A DNA stretch of 64,000 nt from Rhizoctonia solani (taxonomy: Eukaryota > Basidiomycota > Agaricomycetes > Cantharellales > Ceratobasidiaceae). The translations under genes were made by a program, and so were the position numbers. Shown one piece after another: positions 1 to 11,765 of the stretch; the first letter of the stretch is position 1; every line of letters starts with the position of its first letter. The stretch is taken from positions 2,666,001 through 2,730,000 of the forward strand of contig NC_057385.1 of NCBI RefSeq assembly GCF_016906535.1, read 5' to 3'. Under the pieces are notes generated by a model. It did not search any database, was not told where the DNA came from, and saw only the letters and a list, made by a program, of their open reading frames with translations.

Positions 1-3000
1 ATGGATACGGCGAGCAGCTCGGATAGAACCAATGATATGGATCATGAACGCTAAGCTGTAGAGAACCATTCCGCATAAACAGATGGTGCTGTACACCCCC
101 AGATAGCTTTTTACCAGTGTGAGTTTGTCTTTTCTCGATATGCAAATTTGCTTACAATGAAACATTAACCCGCTCTGGTTGATCCATGTTAGTGTCGTAT
201 GCTCGAGCCCAAATCCTTTTGGGTTGCGAGTAAGCCTTGATTAAGCTGTGGAAAATAGCAACATACCCCAGCCAATATGTCTGAAATAGCGACGCCATAT
301 TCGCAAAAATGAATCCAGCCATGTACACAAACCAGAACCCAGCACCGCCTAAAGCAAAAAAGAATAGTTTCAGTGCGGACCACCCGACATGCCCTTTGGC
401 TACTTCTTCTGCGGTCGTCATTCTACCATCGGCGCTCGAACCTTTGGAGCCGTTTCAGTAAGCTCTCTGCTTGGTTGAGGATCCTCCGAGTCTATCTGCT
501 GTGCAACTTCGTCCTTGAGTTTAGGATTCGAGCCCAAAACGGTTTCGATGGTGCCTTGGTTCACAATACGTCCGCCAGGCCCAAGGACTACGATAAAATT
601 GGCGATCTCGCTGATCATTGAGACGCTATGCGTCTACGGGCTCCGAATCAATCATCATCCCGAGAGATGGTGAAACCCGGACTCACTACAATGATCACGG
701 TCCTCCCTGCTACAATGTCACCGCGAAAGCATTTATCCACCACCCAGTGTGATGTATGGACGTCAAGCGCAGACAACACGTCGTCCAGGATGATAACTTC
801 TGATTTGGAGTAGATAGCTCGGGCCAGAGATACACGAGCCTGGTGTGTGAGTGTTCAATGCCCAAGGCACGCGCATATGTTCGGTTCCGCTTACTCTCTG
901 GCCACCGCTGAACACCAAAATGGTTCTTAGCAATGAAATTTGCGCAAAAGGTCGCGTACTAACCTCAGCGTCATTCCCCTTTCACCCACTATTCCACGCA
1001 TTTACTAAGTTTACTAATGCCACTCCTATCGTGCCTGCGCGTACCTACCTTCTGTTTGGTCTCCCGACTCCAGTAGTTCCAAATCCCTTTCCAAGCTACA
1101 TTGCGAGATCACTAAAGCATACTATTTTCAAAGAGCGGAGCATATTTATAAAAAGCCTCATACCTTTTGCATATCGCTCTTCATCGTAATTTTCTCCAAA
1201 TAATATATTCTCCTGCATGATTTAGATATATGGGGTGTGCTATTCTCTAGAATCATTTGTTTCACTCACTCGAATAGTAGCATTTTGAATCCATGGCTCC
1301 TGTGGTGAATAGGCTACACTTTTCCCTCCCAGTGCTGAGGCCCACGAATTGGCTCCGTTAGGGGTATAGTGCATTTCTCTGCGTATACGAACATTAATAT
1401 TCGGCACAAGAACAATCGAACTGGTCTAGTGGCTGAACTTACCCAAGTAATGCCATTAATAAACTTGTTTTACCGCAGCCTGTCGGTCCAATGATCATGT
1501 TAATGGACTGGCGTTGAAACAGTAGTTCCCCATCGATCTGCAGTTGAAAGCTCTGCCTCAGAGTTGAAGAGCCGAGACTAACGCTAGACCAGGTGAAGCC
1601 GGCGTTACAGAAACCAATTGCTGATTCATTGGGTGTGACAGCTTCAACGCCGATACGTTCATAGCAGTCAAGAAGCTCTGTCTTAATGTAGGGATCAACA
1701 CGAATCGATAACGAACCATATAAGAGGAGTCTTACCTTAGTTAGAAAATCATTTGTACGATCTAGCGATACTTTAGATTGTATGCTCGATGGGATTTGGA
1801 GTAACAATAAACGGAGTTGAGTCCGGAGGATGTCAAAGACAGAGATGGAAGAGAATATGGACGAAGCTAAACATAATCGTTCCATTTAGCTAGAGACTGC
1901 GCCTAGGCATCAATACTTACCATCAAGGGGTTTCTTGAACACCAATGTATGCGAAAGGAATGTCACAAGCATAACAACTAATGGGAGTGCGTAGCTTTAT
2001 GAAATAAGTCAAAATATCATCACTTACAGTATCCAGAATACATACTTGATATTCACTGTGAACAGTCCCGCGAATTGACGTTTTTGATACCAGCTCAATT
2101 CCTCTTGCCTTTTCTTCTTCAATTGACTTTTGACTGGCACTTCCCAGGCAAATAACTTGATGGTACGTATAGTATTCAAAGCTACAGCCACCCACAAGTG
2201 ATCGAGCACGACAGTTAGTATGGGGTTCTGTTAATCAAACCTGTAGCTCACATTCAATAATTAGTTGAACCCGAGAATCGGTCTGGAATTGGATTGGTGG
2301 ATATATAGGCCAGATATGAACTCAATAAACCTACCTTCTTAGCCCATTCTATTTGAATTTTATTGATAAGGCGAACCACCTTTCCTGGAACAAACAATAA
2401 TAGTATCATGCAAACGAGACCTATAATAGCACTGAAATCCCGATAAGCAGGAATTTCTACTTTAGTGTGCCTGAGCGTAGTCTAGAAAGATCACCAACCT
2501 CCATCCGAGAATCCAATATAAAAACAGCGTATTGAATACGATTCTCAACGGTGCAAAGAAGAGGACGAATAAAAAGTCCTGACTGATGTTGTTTACGTCC
2601 TTGAAATGCAGAGGTTAACCGGTATCGTCCACTTTATCATAAAGCTCATACCGTGGACATCAAGTTATGAATCCTTCCGATGAGATACGAGGTTGGGCGC
2701 TTCTGTTCCTCTGTGGTGAGAGCCAGAGCCCCACGCTTATATTCAATTCCCTGAAAAGACTTTTGCACTGAATCGCTTGAAGAATCTTCTGCCATCCGTA
2801 TGCGAAGAGAATGATCGAATAATACCTGGGTAATTATGGCATCGACGCGAACTACCATTCCACACTTTAACAATGTTCAGGCCTCCTAGTGTTATGTCTA
2901 GGTTTAACTAAATCTCACCGTTATAAAGACATAACGTTGCATGGCAATAGCGCCAATGATCGGTCCCAGGAATAACAATAAAATCCATACCCTATACAAT

Positions 3001-4368
3001 AAAATTCAGACATACACAATTTAGAGATAAAAGATACGCACCAGGGACGAAAATATCCAGGCTGCGGCGGGTCCTCAAGGTACCTAAGGGCCCAATGATA
3101 AACCAAGGAACCCGCGATAGGATAAATCTCTAACCTAAGAATGTATCGAATCCCCAATGGTCCTACAAGCTCGGCTAAAACCTGTTACCCAGACTTTCAG
3201 TCACGCAGTGCACCCCTCTTCACGCATTTACTTGCCTTTACAACAATCATGCCCATCATCACGCAATATTCTTTCCAGAACACATCTACAATCCCCCAGA
3301 ATAAATGCCGGTTTGGTTGACTAAGTGGGTCCAGTTTAGCACTGCCTCTCCGTCTCAAGAAGTCTGCACGATCATAGAAAGCTAGCGGGGGGAGCTGACT
3401 ATAGTCAAGCTTTGCATTTCTATACGTTTGCCATATTAGAGGACCAATGAAGCTGAAAAGAGCCAGTGATATAATAGACGCTGTTTCTTCGGGATTAAGT
3501 GCATTGGGCTCCTTGGTTTAATTGGTGAGAAAAATAGTCTCTATTACAATTTTAGGAGACACACTCACTTCGGGCTCTGAATGTGCGAGTGACCTTGGAG
3601 TGCAAAGAGGTACCACGAGAGCTGCGAATGAGAGAATGCCAATTCTAGCCCAAGCAAGCCACCTGCCGGTAATATCAATAGCATAGCCCTGGTATATCGC
3701 AAGAGGATATAGCTCATAACACGTCAAAATTATAAATGTAATAAGAAGTATAATAGTGAGGTGGCGGCTTGAGGTAAGGTTTACAATCGGGGTAGGTAGG
3801 ACGGTTAACGCTGAAAGAATAGCTGTGTAAGCCTTTGTTGTCATGTCAGCAAGGTCTCGCATAGTCAAATATTTTTGCTCACAAATAATAAACACAAGGA
3901 AAGTTCGGGTAATTCTCTTTTAGTGGATGAATGGAGAATCAGGATACTTTTTCTGGTGTTGATATCAACGCCTTGATGCGAGTTCGTGGGGCCAATAATT
4001 TGGTGCTGAAACACAGTGATAGTGATAGTCAGAGCAAGCAGAGACGCACAAGATAAAGCTCTTGATAGTTCCCAAGAGAACATTGACCCCCGAATAAGTG
4101 GGCAATCATCGAGGGTGGCTTGCTCAGGCTGTGTGCCAGCAATTGAATTCATAAATCTTGATAAAGAAGAGAGCCCAGGTCGATCATGAATTCGGAATCT
4201 GGGGTGTGGGGTGTGAGGTTGAGAAAATAAATTCTTCAGTCGGGAGAATATCGAGTCGAGTAATATGGCAGAAACAGAAATGGCAGCGCAGAGACATGGT
4301 ATGAATAATATACGTGGGTCAGGCCCAGAGCCAGCGTCTGTCGGTTCTGAAATGAAATCCTGCCCCAT
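1..4368 (-). CDS. ABC transporter A, ABCC/MRP type, 3' end beyond window
   Basis: Full-size ABC exporter of the ABCC (MRP/Ycf1) family; the C-terminal half lies beyond the left edge. The start is set at 4368 (MGQDF), which aligns with the MSQLV/MDQLV starts of the three paralogues. Going down the minus strand are N-terminal TMD0-like helices, a TMD1 segment (ITQVLFDHSLRIRM near 2800), NBD1 with Walker [10 protein letters not shown] near 1470, a Q-loop region (AYSPQEPWIQN near 1300), a signature split by introns at 895-964, Walker [11 protein letters not shown] near 780, then the linker and start of TMD2 (GSIRAARRIH at the edge). The Asp-Asp Walker B (LDDxLSALD) is typical of ABCC NBD1. It is clearly more diverged than B, C and D, so it is an older duplicate. 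Reading frames are intact once introns are removed. The substrate cannot be read from sequence; the family exports conjugates and drugs from the cytosol or into vacuoles. Confidence 0.85.
895..907 (-). other. 13-nt microexon carrying the NBD1 LSGGQ signature of transporter A
   Basis: The upstream exon ends at 964 with ...ACG CTG AG. An intron follows at 908-963 (GTTAGT...TTCAG), then the 13-nt exon C GGT GGC CAG AGA, then a second intron at 840-894 (GTAAGC...CACCAG), then GCT CGT GTA TCT. Splicing restores M-T-L-S-G-G-Q-R-A-R-V-S, matching the uninterrupted GGQKARVS of B, C and D. Both introns are 55-56 nt with GT-AG ends, and without splicing the frame is lost. The exon call is inference from protein conservation. 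Confidence 0.8.
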
Positions 4369-4720
4369 TGGCAAGAGCATCACGCACACTGAACGGTGGA
4401 ATGGTCTAGTCAGGAAAGTTTGGCCTATTTATAGACGAGTAATAGGCTGTGAGCCCGAGGAAGCCGGAGAACGATACGGTTCTGATAAGTAACTATTGCA
4501 ATTGAACCCCTGCTGGAGAACCAGCATGTAGCATGAGATGTAAGTGTATGAAAAGTGCCTGTGATTTGCCCCTCCATCTAGGCGTTGTCTTATTTGGTCG
4601 CGGGTTATGCGTCTGACTTGCTTACTTGAGCTTGGCTTAGCAGAGCTCAACGTTATAGAAACAAATCACCACATTGTGTTCCATAAATACAGCATGAAGA
4701 TCACGGTGTGGTCCAGTTGG
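4369..4720. other. Intergenic, 5' of transporter A and 3' of transporter B
   Basis: About 350 nt between the start of A and the stop of B, both on the minus strand. It should hold the B terminator and the A promoter. No ORF or RNA gene that I can support. Confidence 0.5.
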
Positions 4721-7700
4721 TTACTGGCCTTTTGCCATAGCATACAACGCATCTCTATCACCACTCTCATCAACAAGTGACTTGAACGCTCCTGATTCTT
4801 TCCGTAGTAGCGCTGCTGGAGAGTCGAACTCAACAATCCTCCCAGCTTCGAGCACCATGATCTGCAACAACATAAATAAAAATAATCAGTGAGCAAATAA
4901 GACATGGGATCTTACCTTGTCAGCATCACAGATCGTTTGCAGCCGGTGTGCAACAATGATCAGTGTCCGGTCCTTCAGCTCTGTCCGAATCGACTTCTGG
5001 ATTGCCGCATCCGTGTTGTAGTCTATACCAGCCCATTAACACCATCCCTCTGACATCACTCACCCTTGCATCCACTCACCGATTGCCGCAGTGGCTTCGT
5101 CCAGTATCAGCACCTTGCTCCTCCTCACGATCGCACGTGCAAGCGCAAGTATCTGCCTCTGTCCCAGCGAGAAGTTCCCTCCTCCTGCACTCACTCCCGA
5201 CTCCAGCCGATGTACCCTTCGTCGTCCTCCGACTGCAGCGTGTCCAGCCCAGCAGACCGCAGCGCAGCGTTCAGCACCGCGTCGTCGTACTCGTCGAACG
5301 GATCGAGGTTCTGCCTGACCGTGCCGCTCATCAGCTCTGGCTGCTGAGGGATGATCGTGATGCTCGAGCGCAGTGCGTCCAGGTTCACGCCGTGTGTCGG
5401 CATCCCGCTGCATAAACATCAGCATACACTCGCCGGCAGACCCAGAATCGAACAGCACTCACTCATAGTACACGTCGCCTTCGATAGGGATCATGCGCAG
5501 CAGCGATAGGGTCAGGGAGCTCTTGCCGCTGCCTGTCCTGCCTACGACACCGACACGCTCGCCAGACTTGATCTCGAATGACAGGCCGTGGAGGACTGCA
5601 GGACCGTCCTTGGAGTAGCGCGCTGTGAGGTTCTCGGCGACGATGTGACCGGATGCAGGCCAGTATGCGGGAGGAGCCTTCTCTGGGACTGACTCGGGCT
5701 CCTGTTCGATGTTGATATAGTCTTGGATACGCTCGAGACTGTTGCCCTGGACTTCGAACTCGTTGAGAATCCGACCCACTGTTTAACGATATATCAGTAT
5801 AAGGGCTCCCAATACTAAAATAAAACTCGCCCATATAATCCCTGCAGAGAAAGCAACTGCCATGTTGAGTATGAATCCGGTATCGCTAGCATCAACAGAT
5901 GCCTGGTAATATACCATGTATGCAGCTAGTCCTGACGAAAAGAGCCCCCCGATAGTATCCATACGAATAGACACCCAACGCTATCACATTTATGTTTAGT
6001 CCAGAGTCCCAATAGTGTGCAGTCTGAATTGACCCACGTTTAAGTTGTAGAATGTCCTGCCTGATCTTGTGTACCTGTCTACTCTCTTCAGCGCTTCGGT
6101 CTTGAATAGATCCTCAACCCCGTATGCACGAATCGAGGTGATACCTTGCAAGGCAGCTCCAAAGTGGCTGAACAAGGGCGAGCGGGCGTTGGACATCTCA
6201 CGCTTGACAGACATTTGAGCAGCAATATATACCTGACCAAGCAAAAGGCCAGCGATAAAGACCATTGCACCTGGGACTGTGAAAATTGGACTGTAGATGT
6301 CGTAAGTGAACACTTCCACTGTATGAAAATATCAAACACATACGCAAACCAGATGATTCCAATGAAACGAGAAAGCAGCTGGAGTGTTTGTTGAACCAAG
6401 TACTGAAGATGGTCGGCCAAAGAACCATCGACACAACTGCAATTGAGGCTCGTTAGATTCCCGCTTTTCGCCTACACCACCTACTTACCGGATGTCTTGT
6501 GTAAACCTGGCAACAACACGCCCAATTGGGGTGGAGTCAAGCCATCGCAACGGTGCTCCGAGCACAGCTTTGATGAGGCGGCTATGAATCCGACGCGACG
6601 CCCGCACCGACCCCAGTACATGGATCACAAACGCAACGGTGTATACTGTAACACCGCCTATCGAAATCACACCATATATGCTCAGATAGCTTGCAGAAAG
6701 ATAAGCACGTGCTCATATGTGAGCATAAAAAACACTGACAATGGCACATCCACACGCTCCGGGTGCTCGTTGTTCGTCTTATACGCTCGTGCCCAAGTAC
6801 TAGCGAGGTATCAGTGCTAAGTAGAAATGTCGTTTGATCAAGCACTCACCCAAGCCAGTACGTCTGTCCTAGTATCGACGCCTCGCCCAGAGAGAACCCA
6901 AGCATGTAGACAACCCAGAACCAGAACCCACCGAGTGCAAGCAAGAACAGCTTGAGCGCCGGCCACCCAACATGCCCTTCCGCAACCTCTTCTGCCACCA
7001 TCAGCTTCCCATCTCCTTTCTTCGCGTTTGCTTCACTCTTATCCACAGCATTACTCTCGTCCACTACTTCTTCACCTTTCCTTTCCAGCTCTTCGTCCTT
7101 CTCCGCCTCCGCCTTCAGCTTCGGGTTCAGCCGCAATGCCTCGTCAATGCTGCCTTGACTGACAATCCGCCCGTCCGATCCAAGCGACACCACAAAGTGT
7201 GCAACCTCGCTCACCATCGCCACATTGTGCGTCTGACTCCATATCAGTCGCTACCCGTGCTCGTCTCATCTGCCTCAGCTTACCACTATGATCATTGTCC
7301 TTCCCGCCACAAGCTCCCCTCGGAAGCAGTGGTCCACGATCCACCGCGACGTGTGCACATCCAGCGCAGAGAGCACGTCGTCGAGTATGATGATGTCTGC
7401 CTTCGAGTAGATCGCACGCGCAAGCGACACTCGAGCCTTCTGACCTCCGCTCAGCGTCATGCCCTTTTCACCGACTGATCGAGTATCAGATGCTTGCATC
7501 CTACCGACAGACATCGTCAGCACACACCTTCTGTCTGGTCGCCTGCATCGAACAGCGTCAGGTCCCTCTCCAGCGCACACTGCGATATCACTACGACCAC
7601 GCATATAGTCAGAATGCTGGCGGTGTCGCAAGGACACTGAGCTGTACGCACCTTTCTTGTACCGCACTTCGTCGTACTCGGCTCCAAGCAGAATGTTGTC

Positions 7701-10700
7701 CTAGCACCAGCAGTCAGATACTGGGTCGTGACTTATCAGTAGCTCACTCACTCGTATGGACTCGTTTTGGACCCAGGCTTCCTGGGCAGCATACGCGATG
7801 CCTCCTTGTCTCGGCAGAGAGAACCACGAGTCTGGGGCACTAGGCACAAAGTGCATCTCTCTGGATACGAGAATGAGTGTGTATGCTAACAGATCATGAC
7901 TACGCAGTGTACTTACCCCAACAGCGCCATGAGCAAGCTGGTCTTTCCGGATCCTGTCGGGCCGACGACCATGTTGATCTTGCCGCGGTGGAACAGCAGC
8001 TCTTGGTCGATGTGGAGCCTGAAGTTGCGTCTGGAAGGAGTGGGGGTGGCAGGAGCTTGGCGGGACCATGCAAAAGTTGCATTGCGGAAGCCAATGGCAT
8101 CTGGTGGAGGGGGGCTAGGGTCGATGATGGCGGGGGTGTGCTTGTGAGTATATGCGTCAAGCAGCTCGGTCTATGAGGCACGGAATTTGATCAGATCAGA
8201 GCTACAAAACACTAAATAGAGCCTTGGTACCTGGTGCAAGAATTCGTCGATACGATCGACGGAGACCTTTGCTTGAACGATCACAGGGATCTCCCAGGAT
8301 AGTATATGTAGTTGATTGCGTAACACATCGAAGACTCCGATAGAAGAGAACACGATCGACGCAGTAAGTTTCTGCTTGAACCATAGAGTGTGGCAGGCAA
8401 ATGTGAGCGCCATCATAATCAATGGGAGTACATGACTACGGCGCCGATAAGTAAATGTCAATAAGGAAATGTAGAATAACATACTTGACATTCTGGCCGA
8501 TCTGGCCGATCCACTGCTTCTTTTTGTAGTATTCTAGTTCTACCCTGCGCTTTTCTTCTACTTGCGCGATCACCTTATTCTCCCACCCAAACAACTTGAC
8601 CATACGTATCACATTGAGGACTGTTATAAATGAGTATGTATTACCAATGTCAATCAGAAAGTCACTCACTTTCCGAGATCGCCTGAACACGCTCGTCGGT
8701 CTTCTTCATTCGTTCGGTCTGCACATTGTTCACCAGCTGTGCCAGCTTCCCTGGAATAGGGAAAGATAGGACCATGAAGGCCATCCCAATCACGGAACTA
8801 GTGAAACTCGTAAATATTGGAACTACCAGAGCTCGAGAACCCCAGAAACATACCTCCATCCCAGAATTTTATACAAGAAGAACACACTAAAGATGATTTG
8901 TACTGGTGCGTACACAACGAGGAATAGGAAGTCGCAGCCCTCTGTGACATTATCCAAGTCCTATTCTCAGACCGTAAACCTCTCTTCCCCTCAGTATCGT
9001 GCAGAAGACTCACAGTGGACATGAGGTTGTTAATCTTTCCGACCAAATTCGAGCTGCAGCTCCCCTCCTCTTTGCTTTTGTCATCGACCTTGTCCTGTCC
9101 TTTGACCGAGCTTGTGCTGGCAACGAGTGTTTGAGCGTTACTCGTCTCGGCTGTATGATTGGTGCTGTCGGTTTCTTGTTCCTCGGCCGTTTGGAGTCCC
9201 CCTGAATTCTCGGCGTTTATTTGCTCGTTCTCGGCAATGCTGGCTGCGTCGATTGTGGGAGTGACAGCGCTAGGTGTTTTACTCGTCGATCCGCCCGCCA
9301 CTTGGGCCACCATGCGAATACGAAGTGAGTGCTCGAACAGAAGCTGAGAGATCATTCCTATGGCCCGAACAACCGAACCCATCTATAGATCACACTAAGT
9401 CTTATAATCTAGTCTTCCAAATTACTAGAATCGCTAACCTTGATGAATATGTACCACTGAAATGCGATAGAGGCAATAATGGGTCCAAGAAGCAGCCATA
9501 ATACCCAGAACCAAGGGCGAAGGACATCTGGATCCGAGGGACTCTCAAGGTATCTATATCAATTGCTAACTATTTAAGCAAAAATGATAATATAGGATAG
9601 GCGGATATCTTGAGCTTACCGTAAGATATAGTTTATTCCCACAGGACCCGCAAACTCCATAAGTCCCTGCTTTCCGGTCAGTGCCCGGCCACATTAGCTA
9701 AAACTCATGGGCTTACATATACAACAAGTGATATAGCCATCATAATATATTCTCTCCAAAACACTGCCATTAGTCCCCAGAAGAAGTATCGTCGCTTCGT
9801 CTGCCTAAGCGGGTCCAGCTTCGAGAAACTGCGCTCTTTCAGGTGCGAAGCACGATCATAGTCTGCCAGCGGTGGTAGTTGCTCATACTCTAGCTTCGGC
9901 ACACGGTATGCAGTCCACACCAGCGGGTCCATAAACTGGTATAGTAACAAAGAGATGAGCGAGGCAGTCTGTTCGGGGTTGGGACTCTCGCTTGGATTCT
10001 GCCTCAAGTCACTGTATTTAGTATCCGTAAATACGCGAAACACCTACACTCACACTGGGATCGATTGGCACATATATCCTCGGAATGAACAACGGGATCA
10101 CGACCGAAGCAAACCCGAGCACCCCGATCCGAGTCCATGTCAGCCATCCCCCCGCAGCATCAGCAGGATGGAGTTCATAGGTTGCAAACGGCACCAGATC
10201 CCGCCATACGTACACAGCAAACGCAATCAGAAGTAGTACAACCAGATGGGCGTTCGCAGCCGCACGGAAGCGAGGCGCGAGTGTGAGAGCAAGGATGGCC
10301 AGAAGGGTTGCATAGGCCTACGGACGTGTTATTCAAGCGCACTCAACCCAAGGTTACCAACAGGCATACTCACATAGAACGTGCACAGTGATATCTCGAT
10401 CCACTCGGCAGTGCTGAACCATCTCTCTCGTTGTCTATGCTTTTTATCTTTGCTTCCTCGCGCCTTTTTGAGTACGTCCATGTCCAAGCTCAAGTATGGG
10501 TCATCGACTGGTTCGTATTGCTTCGTGCCAATTGTATTATGTCCCTCGGTGATTGACACAATCGCGCCGACTGTCAAGCCTGTAAGCGTAAGACATGCCA
10601 GTAGTCGCAGAATTTTCCATGCAAATACAGCAAAACCTCCATGAACCTTGATATGAGAATGCAAGTCGGGGAAGAAGCCAGTATGCTGCCGTACAACAGG

Positions 10701-10910
10701 TTGCTGAGGGGCCGAGTCAACATCGGTCTCGTGATGCTCCTGACCGCGGAGCTTTGCGATGAAATGTTTGACCGCAGCTGTGGAGAGAACAACCCGAAGT
10801 AAAAGCAAAACAATGGAAACAAGAGCACAGGCAATGGGTATGAGTAGGCCATGCGCCCACTTAGGCTGGGGCGTGGCAAGCGCCGTCTCCGAGAGCACGA
10901 GCTGGCTCAT
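4721..10910 (-). CDS. ABC transporter B, ABCC/MRP type, frame broken in the NBD2 half
   Basis: Full-size ABCC exporter. The start at 10910 gives MSQLVLSE, shared with C; an upstream in-frame extension is not conserved. In order: five TMD0 helices (10.9-10.0 kb), a conserved linker ([18 protein letters not shown]), TMD1 with a low-complexity insert (9.05-9.3 kb), NBD1 (Walker [10 protein letters not shown] near 7960, [10 protein letters not shown] near 7440, LDDVLSALD near 7390), TMD2 (ARASRRIH-type helix near 6590), and NBD2 (Walker [10 protein letters not shown] near 5530, [13 protein letters not shown] near 5160, LDEATAAI before an intron). It ends [14 protein letters not shown]. Defects against C and D: one base short near 5207 (YIGLESG becomes YIGWSRE), one base short near 5772, and a GC instead of GT donor on the adjacent intron near 5829. 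Either B is inactive in NBD2, or these are assembly errors. All NBD1 motifs are intact. Confidence 0.85.
5098..5743 (-). repeat. NBD2 tract nearly identical to copies in genes C and D
   Basis: This 646-nt stretch matches 12151-12797 in gene C with only about three differences, one being the missing C at 5207. The match includes an intron of about 55 nt that should have drifted. Gene D carries the equivalent at 53489-54134 with more substitutions and a different intron. Similarity drops abruptly on both sides, as expected of gene conversion rather than whole-gene duplication. Confidence 0.75.
6531..8069 (-). repeat. TMD2/NBD1 tract shared with gene D
   Basis: A 1539-nt stretch of gene B is nearly identical, introns included, to 54927-56447 in gene D (1521 nt). 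The 18-nt length difference is accounted for entirely by small deletions in D. Outside the tract the two genes differ much more, including in intron sequence. Confidence 0.75.
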
Positions 10911-11765
10911 GGAGGAGGTGCAAAAAATATGTTGGTGCCAAGGATACGACCATAGAGATATATATATACTCAAAAGATAAGGTGACTCAGGGGAATTCCG
11001 TGTATCTCGGTGCCGGGCGCTGCCTGGGAGCACATGGTTTGCATCGTGATCAAGGAACCAACTTGATATCCGTGCGTATTCTTGAGTCCAGTACTAATTA
11101 GTCAACACCCCCAGGGTGCCGCGCCAACCTACTACCCTCGCATCCACGTAAACGCACACACATGCACACCCTAACGCAACGAGGGATATATGAGCTCCGA
11201 CCTTAAGTTTTACTACAGTATGTTCCAATGATATCAATACCTATACATTTAAAATTTAAAATTTACCCCACACTCGCCATCTCGTGCACCCACTCCATTA
11301 AACCCGAATGATCATCAAGTGTCTGAGGTATATATGCTTATGGGAATCATATTCAAGCATTATCGAGCCCAAATAAGACATCCTTCCGAAGCACTGGCAG
11401 GCGTAATGCATGGCTTTAATGAAACTATTTTGCTTCCCGTAATTACAACCGATTGAATACATACTTAAGCTTACCAATCTAGTGTACTGTACTAGTCCCT
11501 TACTAGCATGTGAAAAAGCACAGGCCTGGTATCACCACTTATAATCGTAAGGTCAAGGTACTGGTCTCGCGTGATTATTGTTACTTTTTTGTTAAGAAAA
11601 GAGCCCATGATCAGTAGTACTTTCGTCAAATCCTTAGACCTTAGCGTACTTTGGATCAACATCTAATAAGCATCCATTGAATGAATAAATTGGATACTCA
11701 AAGTCTCTGAAGCTAATGAAGCAATATCTAACATGTGTCAACCTCTGCGTAAGCGGCAACTGCAA
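10911..11765. other. Intergenic between transporters B and C
   Basis: About 855 nt, AT-rich in the middle (11210-11280). It should hold the promoter of B and the 3' end of C. No ORF with recognisable content and no repeat structure that I can support. Confidence 0.5.

Noticed and set aside
5060..5458. Arg-rich ORF opposite the NBD2 reading of gene B, repeated at 12129-12512 and 53314-54171
   Set aside because: It is the same DNA read one base off the transporter frame. Its recurrence reflects the repeated NBD2 tract, not a second conserved gene; part of it re-enters the true frame in B only because of the missing base.
7877..8176. Plus-strand ORFs over the NBD1 Walker A region in B, C and D
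   Set aside because: Antisense shadows of strongly conserved codons; no start context, no homology, and interrupted at intron positions of the minus-strand genes.
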